This document shows, one piece after another, positions 42,664-52,543 of a stretch of DNA of 64,000 nt (its first letter is position 1; the number at the start of each line of letters is the position of its first letter). The notes under the pieces are model-generated. The model saw nothing but the letters and a program-made list of their open reading frames with translations, was not told where the DNA came from and did no database searches. The DNA is from Ignavibacterium sp037440165. Lineage in GTDB: Bacteria; Bacteroidota; Ignavibacteria; Ignavibacteriales; Ignavibacteriaceae. The stretch is from contig NZ_JBBIUQ010000005.1 in NCBI RefSeq assembly GCF_037440165.1, forward strand, positions 62,001 through 126,000. The letters run 5' to 3'. The translations under genes were made by a program, and so were the position numbers.

Positions 42664-43512
42664 TTAATAACGACGAGTAATTTTTCTGCCTTCTGTGCTG
42701 TAATATAAGCTGTCCTTCTGATTGAAAATAAATGCCACAGAATCTTTATGAATCACACGATCAGGTAAGCTGTAGAAAATATGCTCATAATAATCAGGAA
42801 ACTTATCATCGTTTATATTAGCCAAAGTTCTGCGGAAATCGATTCCATCATAAGTCATCAAAAGATGCGGTTGATTTCTGATTCCATCCACCAGAAAATA
42901 GTTGTAATTGATATTACCCGCGCCTTGTCCGTAATGAAAATTAACTTCAACATAAGTTACTGCTTTTGGAGACCAATTCTTCACTGCGAAGTTATTAAAT
43001 CCTCCATGTGATGGAATTGGAGCTTCCCAAACTGTAAAAAGCTGCTCACCTTTACATTCGAATAAAACTAAATAGATAAAAGGAGTTCCCAGTTTTGTAC
43101 TGTCGAGGTCAATAAAACTCTGGTAATAGCCAACGATGTTTGATGGTTCAATGAATCTCTCACCTGGTTTTGAGCGTGCTATAACTGCAAAAACAAATTT
43201 ACCTTCATTTGTATCATAATAAATTACAGCAGGTTTAGGAATATCATAAACTGATGTTTTATCAAATCTAAGAAGATATGTTCCTGATGGGAAATTTTTA
43301 ATTATGTGTTCAATTACGCTTATTGTGTCGCAAGGAAATCTGTTTGTAGTCTCAGTTTTTATCCTTTCAAGATTATACATTTGTATTGAGGCATCTTTCT
43401 CCGCACTCAATTCAACTTTTTCCTTATAATTAACAGAAACAGTTTCTTTGATTTCTTCCTTGCAGGATGAAAGAATCACAAACACAAATAATGCAAACAG
43501 ATATCTGTTCAT
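42664..43512 (-). CDS. Lipoprotein of unknown function
   Basis: A 282-residue putative lipoprotein: signal peptide with lipobox LSSC (cysteine about residue 17), then a charged linker and a mixed alpha/beta region. Notable stretches are VIYYDTNEGKFVFAVIARSKPGERFI, APIPSHGGFNNFAVKNW and DGIDFRRTLANINDDKFPDYYEH. I do not recognise a family. The final part ends in GRKITRRY. The upstream gap contains a perfect hairpin after the dipeptidase gene. Confidence 0.7.
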   Translation of the reverse strand: MNRYLFALFVFVILSSCKEEIKETVSVNYKEKVELSAEKDASIQMYNLERIKTETTNRFPCDTISVIEHIIKNFPSGTYLLRFDKTSVYDIPKPAVIYYDTNEGKFVFAVIARSKPGERFIEPSNIVGYYQSFIDLDSTKLGTPFIYLVLFECKGEQLFTVWEAPIPSHGGFNNFAVKNWSPKAVTYVEVNFHYGQGAGNINYNYFLVDGIRNQPHLLMTYDGIDFRRTLANINDDKFPDYYEHIFYSLPDRVIHKDSVAFIFNQKDSLYYSTEGRKITRRY

Positions 43513-43530
43513 AGTTTTTATAAAATTATT

Positions 43531-43558
43531 GTGTCTTAACTCAAATGAGTTAAGACAC
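43531..43558 (-). terminator. Perfect 13-base inverted repeat after the dipeptidase gene
   Basis: GTGTCTTAACTCA and TGAGTTAAGACAC are separated by only AA, so the formed loop is probably four bases. It lies 11 bases after the stop of the M20 gene. No T run follows on either strand, so it may be a Rho-linked or mRNA-stabilising hairpin. Confidence 0.6.
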
Positions 43559-43569
43559 CAATTGAAATT

Positions 43570-44937
43570 TTATACATTAGAAAATTCATCAAGAAAATAT
43601 ACAGAGCTTTTAATTCCGAGTTTGAAATGATTAAGATTAAAATGTTCATTTGGCGAATGTAGATTTTCACTGTCTAATCCTAATCCCATCAGAACAGGAC
43701 AAGCTTTAAGGCGATTTGCAAAGTCAACAACTATTGGAATTGAGCCGCCTTCGCGCATAAAAATAGTTTTCTTTCCGAAAGCTTTTGACATTGCTCTTGA
43801 AGCTGCTTTGGTTGCTTTATGATCAAGTGGTGCTAAAACCGGATAGCCGCCGTGAATTGATGTGACATTTACTTTCACATAGTCAGGTGCAATTTGTTTT
43901 ATATACTTTGTGAAAAGTTTCTTAATCTTTATTGGATCCTGATTCGGAACAAGCCGCATACTAATTTTTGCTGATGCTTTTGATGGAATTACAGTCTTTG
44001 CACCCTGACCTGTAAATCCTCCTACAATTCCATTGCAATCTAATGTTGGTCTTCCCCAGATTCTTTCAAGAAAAGAATAACCTTTTTCGCCAACTGATTT
44101 TTTTATTCCGATACTTTTAGCAAATTCCTTTTCAGAAAATTTAAGTGCCTTAAAGTTTTCTCTCTCTTCTTTAGTCAGTTTCAAAACATCTTTATAAAAA
44201 CCGGTTATTGTGATTCTACCATCTTTATCTTTCAGTTTAGCAATAATTTCAGCAAGAATGTTTATTGGATTAGGAACGGCTCCACCATAAGTTCCTGAAT
44301 GTAAATCCCTATTCGGGCCAATGACTTCAACTTCCATATAAGTTAAACCGCGCAATCCATAGGTAATAGTTGGAACTCCAACATCCCACAATGAAGTATC
44401 TGAAATCAGAACCGCATCAGCTTTCAGAAGTTCGACATTATTTTTCAAAAATGAAATGAGATTGGAGCTTCCGATTTCTTCTTCACCTTCAATAATGAAT
44501 TTAACATTTAATGGAAGACTGCCAAAAGCTTTAAAGTATGCTTCAACACTTTTAATATGAACATACATCTGACCTTTATCGTCAGTTGCACCGCGAGCAA
44601 AAATATTATCACCTTTAATTGTAGGTTCAAAAGGTGGAGTTTCCCACAAATCGATCGGATCGACAGGCTGAACATCATAATGTCCGTAAACAAGTACTGT
44701 TGGTTTTCCAGGTGCACCTAACCATTCTGCATAAACAAGTGGATGACCTTCAGTCTGAAATATTTCAACTTTATTCATTCCGGCTTGTTTTAATTTCTCT
44801 GCAACAAATTCAGCAGCTCGCTGCATATCTTTGCTGTGTTCAGGTAGTGTGCTTATCGAAGGAATTCTCAGGAACTCTTTAAGTTCATCAAGATATCTTT
44901 GATAATTTGAGTCAATGTAATCAAAAACTTCTTTCAT
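43570..44937 (-). CDS. M20 family dipeptidase (metallopeptidase)
   Basis: A 455-residue zinc peptidase of the M20A type (PepV/CNDP-like). The metal ligands can be followed in LVYGHYDVQPVDPIDLW (His, Asp), GATDDKGQM (Asp), IEGEEEIGSSNL (two Glu) and the C-terminal LHSPNEHFNL (His). A dimerisation domain interrupts the catalytic domain at about 190-320. No signal peptide is seen, so it acts in the cytoplasm on short peptides. It has its own upstream region, with a TATTTTTG box at 44994-44987. Confidence 0.92.
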   Translation of the reverse strand: MKEVFDYIDSNYQRYLDELKEFLRIPSISTLPEHSKDMQRAAEFVAEKLKQAGMNKVEIFQTEGHPLVYAEWLGAPGKPTVLVYGHYDVQPVDPIDLWETPPFEPTIKGDNIFARGATDDKGQMYVHIKSVEAYFKAFGSLPLNVKFIIEGEEEIGSSNLISFLKNNVELLKADAVLISDTSLWDVGVPTITYGLRGLTYMEVEVIGPNRDLHSGTYGGAVPNPINILAEIIAKLKDKDGRITITGFYKDVLKLTKEERENFKALKFSEKEFAKSIGIKKSVGEKGYSFLERIWGRPTLDCNGIVGGFTGQGAKTVIPSKASAKISMRLVPNQDPIKIKKLFTKYIKQIAPDYVKVNVTSIHGGYPVLAPLDHKATKAASRAMSKAFGKKTIFMREGGSIPIVVDFANRLKACPVLMGLGLDSENLHSPNEHFNLNHFKLGIKSSVYFLDEFSNV

Positions 44938-45067
44938 TTATTCTCCTTTCAAGGTTCGATTAAAAATGTTTAGTTATTTTACTAAACAAAAATAAAGTAT
45001 TATTGATTACCAAACCTACCAGATTACATTTGTTGTTAAGTTTTTTTTGCTTGGTTATATTCGTTTT

Positions 45068-46444
45068 ATGATTTTGTACAGATATATACTTCGTAATCAC
45101 TTCATTCCTTTTCTTTTTTCACTGATTACACTCATCTGCATATTCCTTCTACAGTTTCTTATGAAGTTTGCAGACAGACTGGTTGGTAAAGGACTGGATG
45201 CTTGGATTATCACAAAACTTATTGTATTTAATTTGAGCTGGATGGTAGTGCTTGTTGTCCCAATGGCAACTCTTGTTGCAACTTTAATGGCTTTCGGGAA
45301 TATGAGTCAGAACAATGAAGTCACGATTATGAAATCATCAGGTGTTAGTTTATATCGACTGATGTTTGCACCGATTGCTGCGAGTGTTGTTCTATCTTTC
45401 CTGCTCTATCTTTTTAACAATGAAGTTCTTCCTGATGCAAATCATCAGGCGAAAATTTTAATGAGTGATATTTCTCGAACTAAACCTACACTTTCACTTG
45501 AGCCGGGATTTTTCTCTCAGGAAGTTCCAAATTATGCAATCCTTGCCAGAAAGATTGATCAGAACACTAACATTCTCTATGACCTGACCATTTATGATTA
45601 CTCTAATGCAATGAAAATTAATGTCGTCACTGCAAAAAAAGGCAAAATATTTTTTTCAGCAAATCAAACTAAACTAATAATGGCTTTGGAAGATGGTGAA
45701 ATTCACGAATCTGATGTTGAGAATACAACAATGTATCGCAAGCTAAGATTTGAAAAACATAAAATTGCAATGAACGCAGATTTATTTACTTTTCAGCAAT
45801 CGGGACCAACCTCGCGCGGTGAAAGAGAATTAAGCGTTGAAGATATGAAGTATATAACTGACAGTTTATATCAGATTCAGGCATCAAATATTAAGTATCT
45901 GGAATCAGAAGTTAACAAGTATATCCTTCTTAAAGATAAATTCCCATTTAAACCTGCACCAGTTCAACAGCAGAGCAAATCAGTTGAGAAGATGAAAAAT
46001 CTTGACAGAGTCAGAACTGCAATGAATGTAGTTATTTCTGCATACCGTCGTGTTGAATGGACTCAAAGAGAAATAGAAAAGTATGAAGTTGAGATTTATA
46101 AGAAGTATGCTATTCCGGCGGCTTGTTTTGTGTTTATTCTGATTGGTGCACCTTTGGGAATAATGGTTCGCAAAGGCGGATTTGGTGTAGCTGCAAGTAT
46201 TAGTTTGTTTTTCTTTCTTCTGTACTGGGCATTTCTGATTGGTGGTGAAAAATTATCAGAAAGAGGAATCATCTCACCTTTTATGGGAATGTGGTCAGCA
46301 AATATTTTATTGTTCACTGCAGGATTGTTACTTACAATTCAAACCAATCTTGAAACGAAAACAATCTCATTTGAATTCCTGAAAAAGTTTATTCCGAAAT
46401 CATTTGAACAGAAAGCAGAGGGAAATGAAAATCAAGATTCTTGA
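45068..46444 (+). CDS. lptF: LptF/LptG family permease (first of pair)
   Basis: A 458-residue inner-membrane protein of the YjgP/YjgQ family. These permeases partner with LptB to pull lipopolysaccharide out of the inner membrane. It has three N-terminal helices (YRYILRNHFIPFLFSLITLI; MVVLVVPMATLVATLMAFG; YRLMFAPIAASVVLSFLLYL), a long periplasmic jellyroll-like part with an extra helical insert around residues 270-340, and three C-terminal helices. The ATG at 45068 is preferred over a TTG at 45047. Which copy is LptF and which LptG is a guess from order. Confidence 0.88.
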   Translation: MILYRYILRNHFIPFLFSLITLICIFLLQFLMKFADRLVGKGLDAWIITKLIVFNLSWMVVLVVPMATLVATLMAFGNMSQNNEVTIMKSSGVSLYRLMFAPIAASVVLSFLLYLFNNEVLPDANHQAKILMSDISRTKPTLSLEPGFFSQEVPNYAILARKIDQNTNILYDLTIYDYSNAMKINVVTAKKGKIFFSANQTKLIMALEDGEIHESDVENTTMYRKLRFEKHKIAMNADLFTFQQSGPTSRGERELSVEDMKYITDSLYQIQASNIKYLESEVNKYILLKDKFPFKPAPVQQQSKSVEKMKNLDRVRTAMNVVISAYRRVEWTQREIEKYEVEIYKKYAIPAACFVFILIGAPLGIMVRKGGFGVAASISLFFFLLYWAFLIGGEKLSERGIISPFMGMWSANILLFTAGLLLTIQTNLETKTISFEFLKKFIPKSFEQKAEGNENQDS

Positions 46445-47513
46445 CAGATATCTGATTAAACAATTTCTTCAAACAATTCTGTTTGGCTTGCTTGCTTTCA
46501 CTTTAATTTTTGTTGTAATTGACGCAATGGAAAATCTGGATGACTTTATTGATCAAAGTGTTCCTACGTTGAAAATTCTTCATTATTATTTTGTGTTCTC
46601 TCCGGAAATAATCCGGCTGATGACACCTGTTGCCGTATTATTTGCAGCATTGTTTACTGCAGGAAAAGCCGCAAACCTCAGTGAGTTAACTGCTATTAAA
46701 GCAAGTGGTGTTAGTCTTTTCAGATTTATGCTGCCATTTATTGTAACCACATTTTTGATTTCCTTATTCTCAATCTATTTTGGGGGATATTTAGTCCCGA
46801 TGGCTAATAAAACTAAAATAAACATTGAGCAGGTTTATCTTAAAAAGAATTTAACTTTCGCAGAAAGCAATATTTATTTTCAGGATAGTAAAACAAGAAT
46901 AATCAGCATTTCTTATTTTGATGCAGACAGGAATCGTGCTAACAGAATCAGCATTCAGGATTTTTCTCTGGATGATTACACCACAATGACACGAAGGATT
47001 GATGCTGTGTTTCTTCAATATGATTCAACGAAAAATAAATGGATTGCTGAAAATGGTGTAGAAAGAATTTTTTATCCGAACAAACAGGAAGCAAGATATT
47101 TTACTCAACTTGAAATTAATAAATTAAATTTTCTGCCTGAGGATTTAACGAAGAAACAAAGGAAAACCTCCGAGATGAATCTTGCTGAACTAAGAGAATT
47201 AATTAACTCTCAATTAAGAGCAGGTAATGATCCTACTTCAACATTGATTGAATATCATTCAAGATTTGCTTTTGCAGCAACAAATCTGATTGTAGTTTTG
47301 TTCGGACTGCCTATCTCGGCAAATAAAAGAAAAGGTGGACTTGCAGTTCAGGTTGGAATAAATATTCTTGTAACTTTCATCTATCTTGTATTTATGAAAA
47401 TCAGTCAGGCATTTGGTAAAAATGGTGCGCTTGATCCTTTATTAACTGCATGGTTTGCAAATATTATTTTTCTAATAGCTGCAGTTTACAATTTATTCAG
47501 AGCAAGATTGTGA
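46425..47513 (+). CDS. lptG: LptF/LptG family permease (second of pair)
   Basis: A 362-residue YjgP/YjgQ permease with six membrane helices flanking a periplasmic domain. The start KILDRYLIKQFLQTILFGLLA, MTPVAVLFAALFTAGKAANL and the C-terminal GLPISANKRKGGLAVQVG stretch are typical. The ATG at 46425 has AGGG just upstream and lies within the 3' end of the first permease gene (20-base overlap), so the two subunits are translationally coupled in a 1:1 manner. This fits the heterodimer LptFG. Confidence 0.9.
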   Translation: MKIKILDRYLIKQFLQTILFGLLAFTLIFVVIDAMENLDDFIDQSVPTLKILHYYFVFSPEIIRLMTPVAVLFAALFTAGKAANLSELTAIKASGVSLFRFMLPFIVTTFLISLFSIYFGGYLVPMANKTKINIEQVYLKKNLTFAESNIYFQDSKTRIISISYFDADRNRANRISIQDFSLDDYTTMTRRIDAVFLQYDSTKNKWIAENGVERIFYPNKQEARYFTQLEINKLNFLPEDLTKKQRKTSEMNLAELRELINSQLRAGNDPTSTLIEYHSRFAFAATNLIVVLFGLPISANKRKGGLAVQVGINILVTFIYLVFMKISQAFGKNGALDPLLTAWFANIIFLIAAVYNLFRARL

Positions 47514-47679
47514 AGTATAAAGTTAATAAGGAATTTGGTATAAGGTGTAAGGAATGGGGAAATATGGTGAGAACTAAAAGTCTTAATTAAAAATGTATTG
47601 AATATAATTCAAATGAAATCTTCTCATTTCCATTATTTGTCATAAATCATATTTATCAGTTTATTTTGAAATATTATTC

Positions 47680-47704
47680 AAAAAAAAGCGAGTATTTCAC
47701 CCGC
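47680..47704 (-). terminator. Terminator downstream of the DUF3467 gene
   Basis: On the minus strand GCGGGT, loop GAAAT and ACTCGC (six pairs, one G-U) run into TTTTTTT. It closes the 49207-47733 transcript. The rest of the 219-base gap after lptG (47514-47732) shows nothing else. Confidence 0.75.
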
Positions 47705-47732
47705 CTTATGATTAGTCAATTCCAACTGTACT

Positions 47733-48059
47733 TTAGTTGATTTTATCTTCTTTAATCGGAACAAATCCAAAGTGCTGATTCTGGGGAGGTTCTAATCTTA
47801 TTTCACCAAAACGAGCTTCATATTTTTTAATATTATCTTCCAAAGCTTTCATCAGCATTTTGGCGTGCTGAGGAGTTGTAATTATTCTTGCGTGCACTTT
47901 AGCTTTAGGAACACCAGGAACAATCCGCGTAAAATCAATTACAAATTCTGCTGGCGAGTGAGAAATTATAGCAAGGTTTGAATAAATTCCTTCAGCTTCT
48001 TTCTCACCAAGCTCTATATTTATCTGTTGTCCCTGAGGAGGTTGTTGTTTACTGTCCAT
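47733..48059 (-). CDS. DUF3467 protein
   Basis: A 108-residue protein of the DUF3467 family, of unknown function and common in Bacteroidota and relatives. The core NIELGEKEAEGIYSNLAIISHSPAEFVIDFTRIVPG, then KAKVHARIITTPQHAKMLMKAL, is well conserved. It begins two bases after the TPR gene ends, on the same transcript. Confidence 0.85.
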   Translation of the reverse strand: MDSKQQPPQGQQINIELGEKEAEGIYSNLAIISHSPAEFVIDFTRIVPGVPKAKVHARIITTPQHAKMLMKALEDNIKKYEARFGEIRLEPPQNQHFGFVPIKEDKIN

Positions 48060-48061
48060 AT

Positions 48062-49207
48062 TTACTTTCTTAACTCATCTGCTTTGTTAAATGCTTTAAT
48101 AGCTTCTTCAGTCATTCCCAGAACAGAATAAACTCTGCCTAAAAGCTCCCAGGTATTTGCATCAGCTTCCGGCATTTCAACTGCTTTTTCCAGATAAGGC
48201 AAAGCAGCGCGATATTTTTCTTTGTAAGATTCATCAATCTTATTCTCAGCTTCTGCTTTTTTCTGAATTGCTAATCCCCATCTCAGATATGTAACACCAA
48301 GATTATAAATCGCATTATTGTAGTTCGGATCGAGTTCCAATGCTCTCTTAAATTGCTCTTCAGCTTCAGCATATTTTTCTGCACCTAATAAAAGAACTCC
48401 GTAATTGTATCTGTAATATTTATTGTTTGGTTCAGCTTTAACTCCAGCCTCAAACTGACTTGTTGCTTCAGAAATTCTTTCGGCACCAATATATGCATTA
48501 GATAAGAATAACAACATATCAGTATCATCAGGATAAAGTTTTCTTCCTTCTGATAATACATCTATTGATCTGTTGAAATATTCTTTTGCTTCAGCATCCT
48601 TGCCCTGGTTCTTTAAATTCGAACCCATTACATAATAAATTTCACCCAAGTATTTATATCCATCTTTATCTTTTTCCAGAGCGATAATTTTCTTCAGTGG
48701 TTCAACTGCAGCTTCGTTATCACCTTTACTCATAAATGCAAATGCAAGGTTTTTGTAGGAATCAGCACTGTCTGGTTCTATATCTGAAGCAGATTTAAAA
48801 TCTGCAACAGCTTTATCAAAAAAAACCATCATACTATCTTCATCCTGAACTTTTGCTGCTCGCTGAAAAAATGCAACACCACGGTTGAAGACAGTAACCC
48901 AGGTCGATTTTTTGTAATCTTTAATTTCCTTTTCATAAGTTTTGGAAATTGCTAATGATTGATTAAAGCTCTCAATCATTTTGGGATAGTCACCTTTTTC
49001 AGAATAAACTACACCCATTAAGTAGTAACCCTGATCACTCTTGGGATTTTTTGTAATTTCTTTCTGCAAAACTTCTAAAGCTTTGTCATAGTTCTTTTGC
49101 TGAATATACAGCTTTGCACTAGTAATTTCTGTTGATGAGCATTGATATCCCATCAAAAGCATACCTAAAACAATAAATGCTGCAGAAATTAAATTTGATT
49201 TTTTCAT
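48062..49207 (-). CDS. Exported TPR protein
   Basis: A 381-residue protein with a hydrophobic signal (about 1-22) ending in GYQCSS, which may be an atypical lipobox. The rest consists of at least six TPR units (YYLMGVVYSEKGDYPKMIES, NLAFAFMSKGDNEAAVEPL, YRYNYGVLLLGAEKYAEAEEQ, AIYNLGVTYLRWG). It should lie in the periplasm or at the outer membrane. Binding partners are unknown. Confidence 0.8.
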   Translation of the reverse strand: MKKSNLISAAFIVLGMLLMGYQCSSTEITSAKLYIQQKNYDKALEVLQKEITKNPKSDQGYYLMGVVYSEKGDYPKMIESFNQSLAISKTYEKEIKDYKKSTWVTVFNRGVAFFQRAAKVQDEDSMMVFFDKAVADFKSASDIEPDSADSYKNLAFAFMSKGDNEAAVEPLKKIIALEKDKDGYKYLGEIYYVMGSNLKNQGKDAEAKEYFNRSIDVLSEGRKLYPDDTDMLLFLSNAYIGAERISEATSQFEAGVKAEPNNKYYRYNYGVLLLGAEKYAEAEEQFKRALELDPNYNNAIYNLGVTYLRWGLAIQKKAEAENKIDESYKEKYRAALPYLEKAVEMPEADANTWELLGRVYSVLGMTEEAIKAFNKADELRK

Positions 49208-49405
49208 TTTTACTCCAAATGATATTTAATATTAATTTAAAGTCAATTTCTATATTTGAGTATTTCAAAAATAACAAGATTAACAAAAATATGATAACTA
49301 AATTTTTATCGTTTGATTTTCCTTTGATTTAAGCTGTCACTCATTCATTTAAATTGATTTTAGCTCGCTAAAAAGATATTTTTTGATTAGAAAAAAGAGG
49401 AATTT

Positions 49406-50521
49406 ATGACCACAGAACATATCCTAAAAACCATTCCTAAAGTTTTGCTTCATGATCATCTAGACGGTGGATTACGACCTCAGACAATTATTGAACTTGC
49501 AGATGAAATGAAATACAAAAAGCTTCCGACAAAAGATCCTGCTGAACTTGCTGAATGGTTCCATCGTGGTGCAAACAAAGGAAATCTTGTTGAATATTTA
49601 CAAGGTTTTGAACATACAACTGCAGTTATGCAAACAAAGGAAGCTCTGACCAGAGTTGCTTACGAAATGATAGAAGATATGAAAAATGATGGAGTAGTTT
49701 ATATTGAGACCAGATTTGCACCTGTGTTTCATACAAATAAAAGTCTTTATCTTGAAGATACTGTCAGAGCTGTAATTGAAGGATTGGAAATGGGTAAAAG
49801 AGATTTCGGAGTTGGTTATGGTTTGATATTATGCGGAATGCGAAATATGAAAAATACTCTTGAGATAGCCGAACTTGCAGTAAACTTCAGAAGAGATGGT
49901 GTGGTAGGGTTTGACCTCGCTGGTGAAGAAGGCGGTTACCCGCCAAAGAAACATGTAGAAGCTTTTCAGTTTATTCAAAGAGCTAATTTCAACATTACAA
50001 TTCACGCCGGTGAAGCATTTGGTAAAGAATCTATTTGGCAGGCAATTCAATGGTGTGGCGCACACAGAATCGGTCACGCAACCAGACTAATTGAAGATAT
50101 CGCTATTGATAATGATGGAAAGGTAGCAGCTTTTGGCGACCTTGCACAATATGTGCTGGACAAGAGAATTCCTCTTGAAATTTGTCTTTTAAGTAATGTT
50201 CATACTGGTGCTGTGGATAGAATTGAAAATCACCCGTTTGGAATTTTTTACAAAGAGAAATTTCGTGTAACTCTAAATACCGATGACCGATTGATGAGTG
50301 ATACTACAATGACTAAAGAATTTATGACAGCTGTAAAATACTTTAATCTGAATTTTGATGATTTTGAAAAAATCACAATTAATTCAATGAAATCTGCTTT
50401 CATTCCTTACAAAGAAAGACTTCATTACATCTACAATGTTATAAAACCAGGTTATCAGAAAATGCGCGAACAAATTTTATCATTCAACAACAGTAAAGGA
50501 GAAAATGAAAAAATTATTTAG
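49406..50521 (+). CDS. add: Adenosine deaminase
   Basis: A 371-residue metal-dependent deaminase that turns adenosine into inosine. The zinc and substrate ligands can be seen in LLHDHLDGGLRPQTI (HxH), FDLAGEEGGYPP, ITIHAGEAFGKES, GHATRLIED and LNTDDRLMSDTTMTKEF (Asp pair). The last motif is closer to eukaryotic ADA (NTDDPLMxxT) than to E. coli Add. A GAGG lies eight bases before the ATG. It heads the add - unknown - hutU - serA row. Confidence 0.93.
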   Translation: MTTEHILKTIPKVLLHDHLDGGLRPQTIIELADEMKYKKLPTKDPAELAEWFHRGANKGNLVEYLQGFEHTTAVMQTKEALTRVAYEMIEDMKNDGVVYIETRFAPVFHTNKSLYLEDTVRAVIEGLEMGKRDFGVGYGLILCGMRNMKNTLEIAELAVNFRRDGVVGFDLAGEEGGYPPKKHVEAFQFIQRANFNITIHAGEAFGKESIWQAIQWCGAHRIGHATRLIEDIAIDNDGKVAAFGDLAQYVLDKRIPLEICLLSNVHTGAVDRIENHPFGIFYKEKFRVTLNTDDRLMSDTTMTKEFMTAVKYFNLNFDDFEKITINSMKSAFIPYKERLHYIYNVIKPGYQKMREQILSFNNSKGENEKII

Positions 50522-50840
50522 TAATTACAACTTTGAATTTGATAAGAATGAAAGAAAACTTCTTAAAACTTTCTGTGGACAAGTTCTCAAACAGGTTTCA
50601 GGTGATTCTAAATTTTTTGCAGAAGAAAAAGCATTCAACTCAATTATAAACAAACTGAACAGCAGTGATGAAACAATAAAACTTACTAAAGATGAAAAAA
50701 TCAGATTAACTCATCAACTGAAACAAAATGTTGATTTTATCGAAAAGCAGATGAACAAAGGATGGTTCTTTAAACGATGGTTATATAAATCACTTCACAA
50801 TCAGTATAACAACTTATTAGAAAAACATTTCAGAGATTAA
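50505..50840 (+). CDS. Small cytoplasmic protein, function unknown
   Basis: A 111-residue, Lys/Phe/Asn-rich, mostly helical protein without signal peptide or membrane helix (for example ERKLLKTFCGQVLKQVSGD, KIRLTHQLKQNVDFIEKQM). I do not recognise a family. It overlaps the end of add by 17 bases and stops one base before hutU, so it is translated together with both. An AAAGGAG precedes the ATG. Confidence 0.7.
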   Translation: MKKLFSNYNFEFDKNERKLLKTFCGQVLKQVSGDSKFFAEEKAFNSIINKLNSSDETIKLTKDEKIRLTHQLKQNVDFIEKQMNKGWFFKRWLYKSLHNQYNNLLEKHFRD

Positions 50841-50841
50841 T

Positions 50842-52500
50842 ATGATAACAGCCAAAAAAATTATAAAAGCACCAACCGGAGCTGAACTTAACTGCAAAGG
50901 ATGGATTCAGGAAGCAGCAATGAGAATGCTGATGAACAACCTCGATCCTGATGTTGCAGAGAAACCTGAAGAACTAATTGTTTACGGCGGAAAAGGGAAA
51001 GCAGCCAGAAACTGGGATTGCTTTGAGGCAATTGTTGAATCACTTAAAAATTTGGAAAATGACGAAACTCTTCTTGTTCAATCCGGCAAACCTGTAGGAA
51101 TATTAAAAACTCATACTAATGCACCCAGAGTTTTCATTTCCAATTCAATGCTTGTTCCTGACTGGGCAACCTGGGATGAATTCAGAAGACTTGAAGCTTT
51201 GGGTTTAACAATGTATGGACAAATGACCGCCGGAAGCTGGATTTATATCGGAACACAAGGAATTCTTCAGGGCACTTATGAAACATTTGCAGAATGCGCA
51301 AGAAAATTTTTTAACGGCTCGCTGAATGGAAAATTCGTTTTGACTGCCGGTTTAGGCGGAATGGGTGGTGCTCAGCCACTTGCTGTTACATTTAATGGTG
51401 CAGCTTTCCTTGGAGTTGAAGTTGATAGATCAAGAGCTCAGAAAAGAATTGATACAGGTTATCTTGATGTTCTTACAGACAATCTTGATGAAGCCCTTAA
51501 CATTGTGTTGAAAGCAAAAGAAAAAGGTGAAGCAATTTCTGTTGGACTTATTGGAAATGCCGGAGAAGTTCATCCTGAGATTTTAAGAAGAGGAATAATT
51601 CCGGATGTAGTTACTGATCAAACATCCGCTCACGATACATTGAACGGTTATGTTCCTATGGGCATGAGTTTCGAAGAAGCACTTGAACTCAGAAAATCAG
51701 ATCCTCAGAAATACATAAAACTCGCACAGAAAACCATCGTAAAACATGTTGAAGCAATGCTTGAATTTCAGAAAAGAGGTTCAATTGTTTTTGATTACGG
51801 AAATAACATTCGCGGCGAAGCTAAAGAAAATGGGTTAACAAATGCATTTGATATTCCCGGATTCGTTCCTGAATTCATAAGACCCTTATTCTGTGATGGA
51901 AAAGGTCCTTTCAGATGGGCTGCACTAAGCGGTGATCCGAACGACATTTATGTTACTGATGAAGCAGTTAAACAAACATTTCCTGAAAACAAATTGCTGA
52001 TTAACTGGATTGATATGGCTCAGAAGAAAGTTCACTTTCAGGGTTTGCCAGCGAGAATTTGCTGGTTAGGTTATGGTGAACGAGCGAAGATGGGAAAAAT
52101 TTTTAACAGACTTGTTGCCGAAGGAAAAGTAAAAGCTCCTATTGTTATCGGAAGAGATCATCTTGATTGTGGTTCAGTTGCTTCACCAAACCGCGAAACA
52201 GAAGGAATGATTGACGGCAGTGATGCAATTGCAGACTGGCCAATTCTAAACGCACTGCTTAATGCAATTGGTGGTGCAAGCTGGGTTTCAGTTCATCATG
52301 GAGGAGGAGTTGGAATTGGGAAATCCATCCACGCAGGAATGGTTATAGTTGCTGATGGTACTAAAGAAGCAGAAGAAAGGCTTGATCGGGTTCTGACATA
52401 CGATCCTGCAATGGGAGTTATTCGTCACGCTGATGCCGGTTACCAACAGGCAATTGATAACGCAAAAAAATGGAATATTAAAATTCCAATGTTGAAATAA
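50842..52500 (+). CDS. hutU: Urocanate hydratase
   Basis: A 552-residue enzyme that hydrates urocanate to imidazolonepropionate, with NAD+ tightly bound as an electrophile. Marks are LTAGLGGMGGAQPLAVTFNG (NAD site), GLIGNAGEVHPEIL, RIDTGYLD, IGRDHLDCGSVASPNRETEGM (active-site Cys) and SVHHGGGVGIG. No histidine ammonia-lyase or other hut gene is nearby, which is unusual. It lies between a small unknown gene and serA in one row. Confidence 0.96.
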   Translation: MITAKKIIKAPTGAELNCKGWIQEAAMRMLMNNLDPDVAEKPEELIVYGGKGKAARNWDCFEAIVESLKNLENDETLLVQSGKPVGILKTHTNAPRVFISNSMLVPDWATWDEFRRLEALGLTMYGQMTAGSWIYIGTQGILQGTYETFAECARKFFNGSLNGKFVLTAGLGGMGGAQPLAVTFNGAAFLGVEVDRSRAQKRIDTGYLDVLTDNLDEALNIVLKAKEKGEAISVGLIGNAGEVHPEILRRGIIPDVVTDQTSAHDTLNGYVPMGMSFEEALELRKSDPQKYIKLAQKTIVKHVEAMLEFQKRGSIVFDYGNNIRGEAKENGLTNAFDIPGFVPEFIRPLFCDGKGPFRWAALSGDPNDIYVTDEAVKQTFPENKLLINWIDMAQKKVHFQGLPARICWLGYGERAKMGKIFNRLVAEGKVKAPIVIGRDHLDCGSVASPNRETEGMIDGSDAIADWPILNALLNAIGGASWVSVHHGGGVGIGKSIHAGMVIVADGTKEAEERLDRVLTYDPAMGVIRHADAGYQQAIDNAKKWNIKIPMLK

Positions 52501-52543
52501 AGAAACCTTACTATACAGTAATTTAAAACCAAAAGAGGTATCT

